Assembly (NCBI GenBank): GCA_007129695.1
Contig: SKVA01000314.1
Coordinates: forward strand, 1-6,800
Source: Spirochaetaceae bacterium
GTDB lineage: Bacteria > Spirochaetota > Spirochaetia > DSM-27196 > SLST01
Length of the DNA stretch: 6,800 nucleotides
Direction of reading: 5' to 3'
Position numbers and translations under genes: made by a program. Each line of letters starts with the position of its first letter. The first letter of the stretch is position 1. The notes under the pieces were generated by a model that was not told where the DNA came from, did no database searches, and saw only the letters and a list, made by a program, of their open reading frames with translations. Positions 5,960 to 6,800 of this stretch are shown here, one piece after another.

Positions 5960-6800
5960 TTACCGACGTTTGCGCGCGACGACGCGCTTCGCGGCTTCCA
6001 CGATGTGGTCCGCGCTCAGTCCGTACTTCTCGATGAGCTTCTGATACGCGCCGCTCTCTGCAAAGGTGTCCTGAAGCCCCAGGTTCTCGAAGGGTACCGG
6101 GTGCTCGGTGAGCGACAGATGCGCGAGCTCGTACCCGACGCCGTTCTTCGCTTGGTGGTTCTCCGCGACGACGAGCGCGCCGGTCTTCCGGATGCTCGCG
6201 AGTACCGCCTCCCGGTCGTACGGCTTGATGCTGTAGAGGTCGATTACGTCGGCCGTGACGCCCTGAGCGGCGAGCGAATCCGCCGCGGAGAACGCCTGGA
6301 AGACGATGTCTCCGTAGCTCACGATCGTGACGTCGGTGCCCTCACGCAGCAGCTTCGACCCGCCGATCGGGAACGTCTCTCCGGGCGAATAAAGATCGTA
6401 GAGCGGGTCGCGCATGAGCCGATTGAAGACCGGACCATGCACGCTGAAGCTCGCCGCGACGCACGCGCGCGCGCTCACCGGGTCGGACGGGCAGAGCACG
6501 CGCATGTTCGGTATCTGACTCATCGTACCGATATCCTCGGTCGCCTGGTGCGTGACGCCGTCGATCGCCGCGGTGATCCCGCCGTGCGACGAGAGGATCT
6601 TCACGTCAAGGTCGGGGTAGCAGATGAACGAGCGGAGGGCCTCGACCGCTCGCATCGTGATGAACACCCCGTAGCCCCCGCACACGACCGTTCGGCCGCT
6701 CGACGCGATTCCCGCGGCGGTCGCAAAGAGGCCGATCTCCGCAATGCCAAGGTTGAAGTAGCGTTCGGGGTAGCGGTCGCCGAAGAGGTAGGTGTACGTC
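5960..6800 (-). CDS. Transketolase, pyrimidine-binding and C-terminal domains (5' partial)
   Basis: The frame is open through the right edge; 279 residues are visible, numbered from the first complete codon (6799-6797). Near the start is RYFNLGIAE (13-21), with Glu21 expected to activate the thiamine diphosphate aminopyrimidine ring, then ITMRAVEALR (47-56). DGVTHQATEDIGTMSQIPNM (80-99) is the transketolase-type loop, followed by CPSD (103-106). The C-terminal domain carries VSYGDIV (160-166), VIDLYSIKPYD (185-195) and VVAENHQAKNGVG (210-222), usual for transketolase/DXS C-terminal regions. The enzyme moves a two-carbon ketol unit between sugars using ThDP. Where single-chain transketolases have a donor-binding His in the loop after THQ, this protein has no His, which suggests the C-subunit of a split transketolase (about 310 residues); the upstream part is unseen, so a single-chain protein is not excluded. 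A start at GTG 6685 is wrong because it would delete the catalytic Glu region. It is the first visible gene of the minus-strand operon. Confidence 0.92.
   Translation of the reverse strand, partial: TYTYLFGDRYPERYFNLGIAEIGLFATAAGIASSGRTVVCGGYGVFITMRAVEALRSFICYPDLDVKILSSHGGITAAIDGVTHQATEDIGTMSQIPNMRVLCPSDPVSARACVAASFSVHGPVFNRLMRDPLYDLYSPGETFPIGGSKLLREGTDVTIVSYGDIVFQAFSAADSLAAQGVTADVIDLYSIKPYDREAVLASIRKTGALVVAENHQAKNGVGYELAHLSLTEHPVPFENLGLQDTFAESGAYQKLIEKYGLSADHIVEAAKRVVARKRR

Overview
This is a GC-rich bacterial window (roughly 60% or more G+C by eye) with tightly packed genes, Shine-Dalgarno sequences and overlapping stop/start codons. I cannot assign a phylum with confidence. Stand-alone ceramidase-fold proteins, DegT-type aminotransferases and TIM-barrel sugar isomerases are, from memory, common in planctomycete, spirochaete and related environmental genomes, but that is only a hint.

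Layout. (1) Bases 1-579, plus strand: the C-terminal transmitter of a HisKA_2-type sensor histidine kinase, cut at the left edge. (2) 595-1419, minus strand: an AraC-family regulator with an N-terminal cupin-like sensor domain, convergent with the kinase. (3) 1420-1512: a 93-bp divergent control region. It holds a TACAAT box that would give the regulator a nearly leaderless transcript, a direct repeat with 10-bp period, and an 8-bp inverted repeat just ahead of the next gene's ribosome binding site. (4) 1513-2658 and 2661-4007, plus strand: a two-gene unit of a DegT/DnrJ/EryC1/StrS-family PLP aminotransferase and a neutral-ceramidase-fold putative amidohydrolase, 2 bp apart. (5) 6800-3985, minus strand: at least three genes in the order transketolase C-terminal part (cut at the right edge), TIM-barrel sugar isomerase, D-2-hydroxyacid (glycerate/glyoxylate-type) dehydrogenase. 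The spacings are 29 bp and a TAATG overlap. This unit converges on the aminotransferase/amidase unit, and their 3' ends overlap by 23 bp.

How they may work together. The minus-strand operon reads as central-carbon entry of an unusual sugar. The aldose-ketose isomerase has the residue pattern of two-metal rhamnose/xylose isomerases, the transketolase moves two-carbon units, and the dehydrogenase interconverts hydroxypyruvate/glyoxylate with glycerate/glycolate. Hydroxypyruvate is also a known transketolase donor. The plus-strand pair is less expected: an aminotransferase family that acts on keto-sugars or keto-cyclitols is coupled to a zinc amidase-fold protein with all its expected metal ligands but no signal peptide and no C-terminal domain. 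The divergent AraC protein is the obvious candidate regulator. The AraC/aminotransferase/ceramidase-fold module is the part most likely to be undescribed. No mobile element, CRISPR array, rRNA or tRNA was seen.
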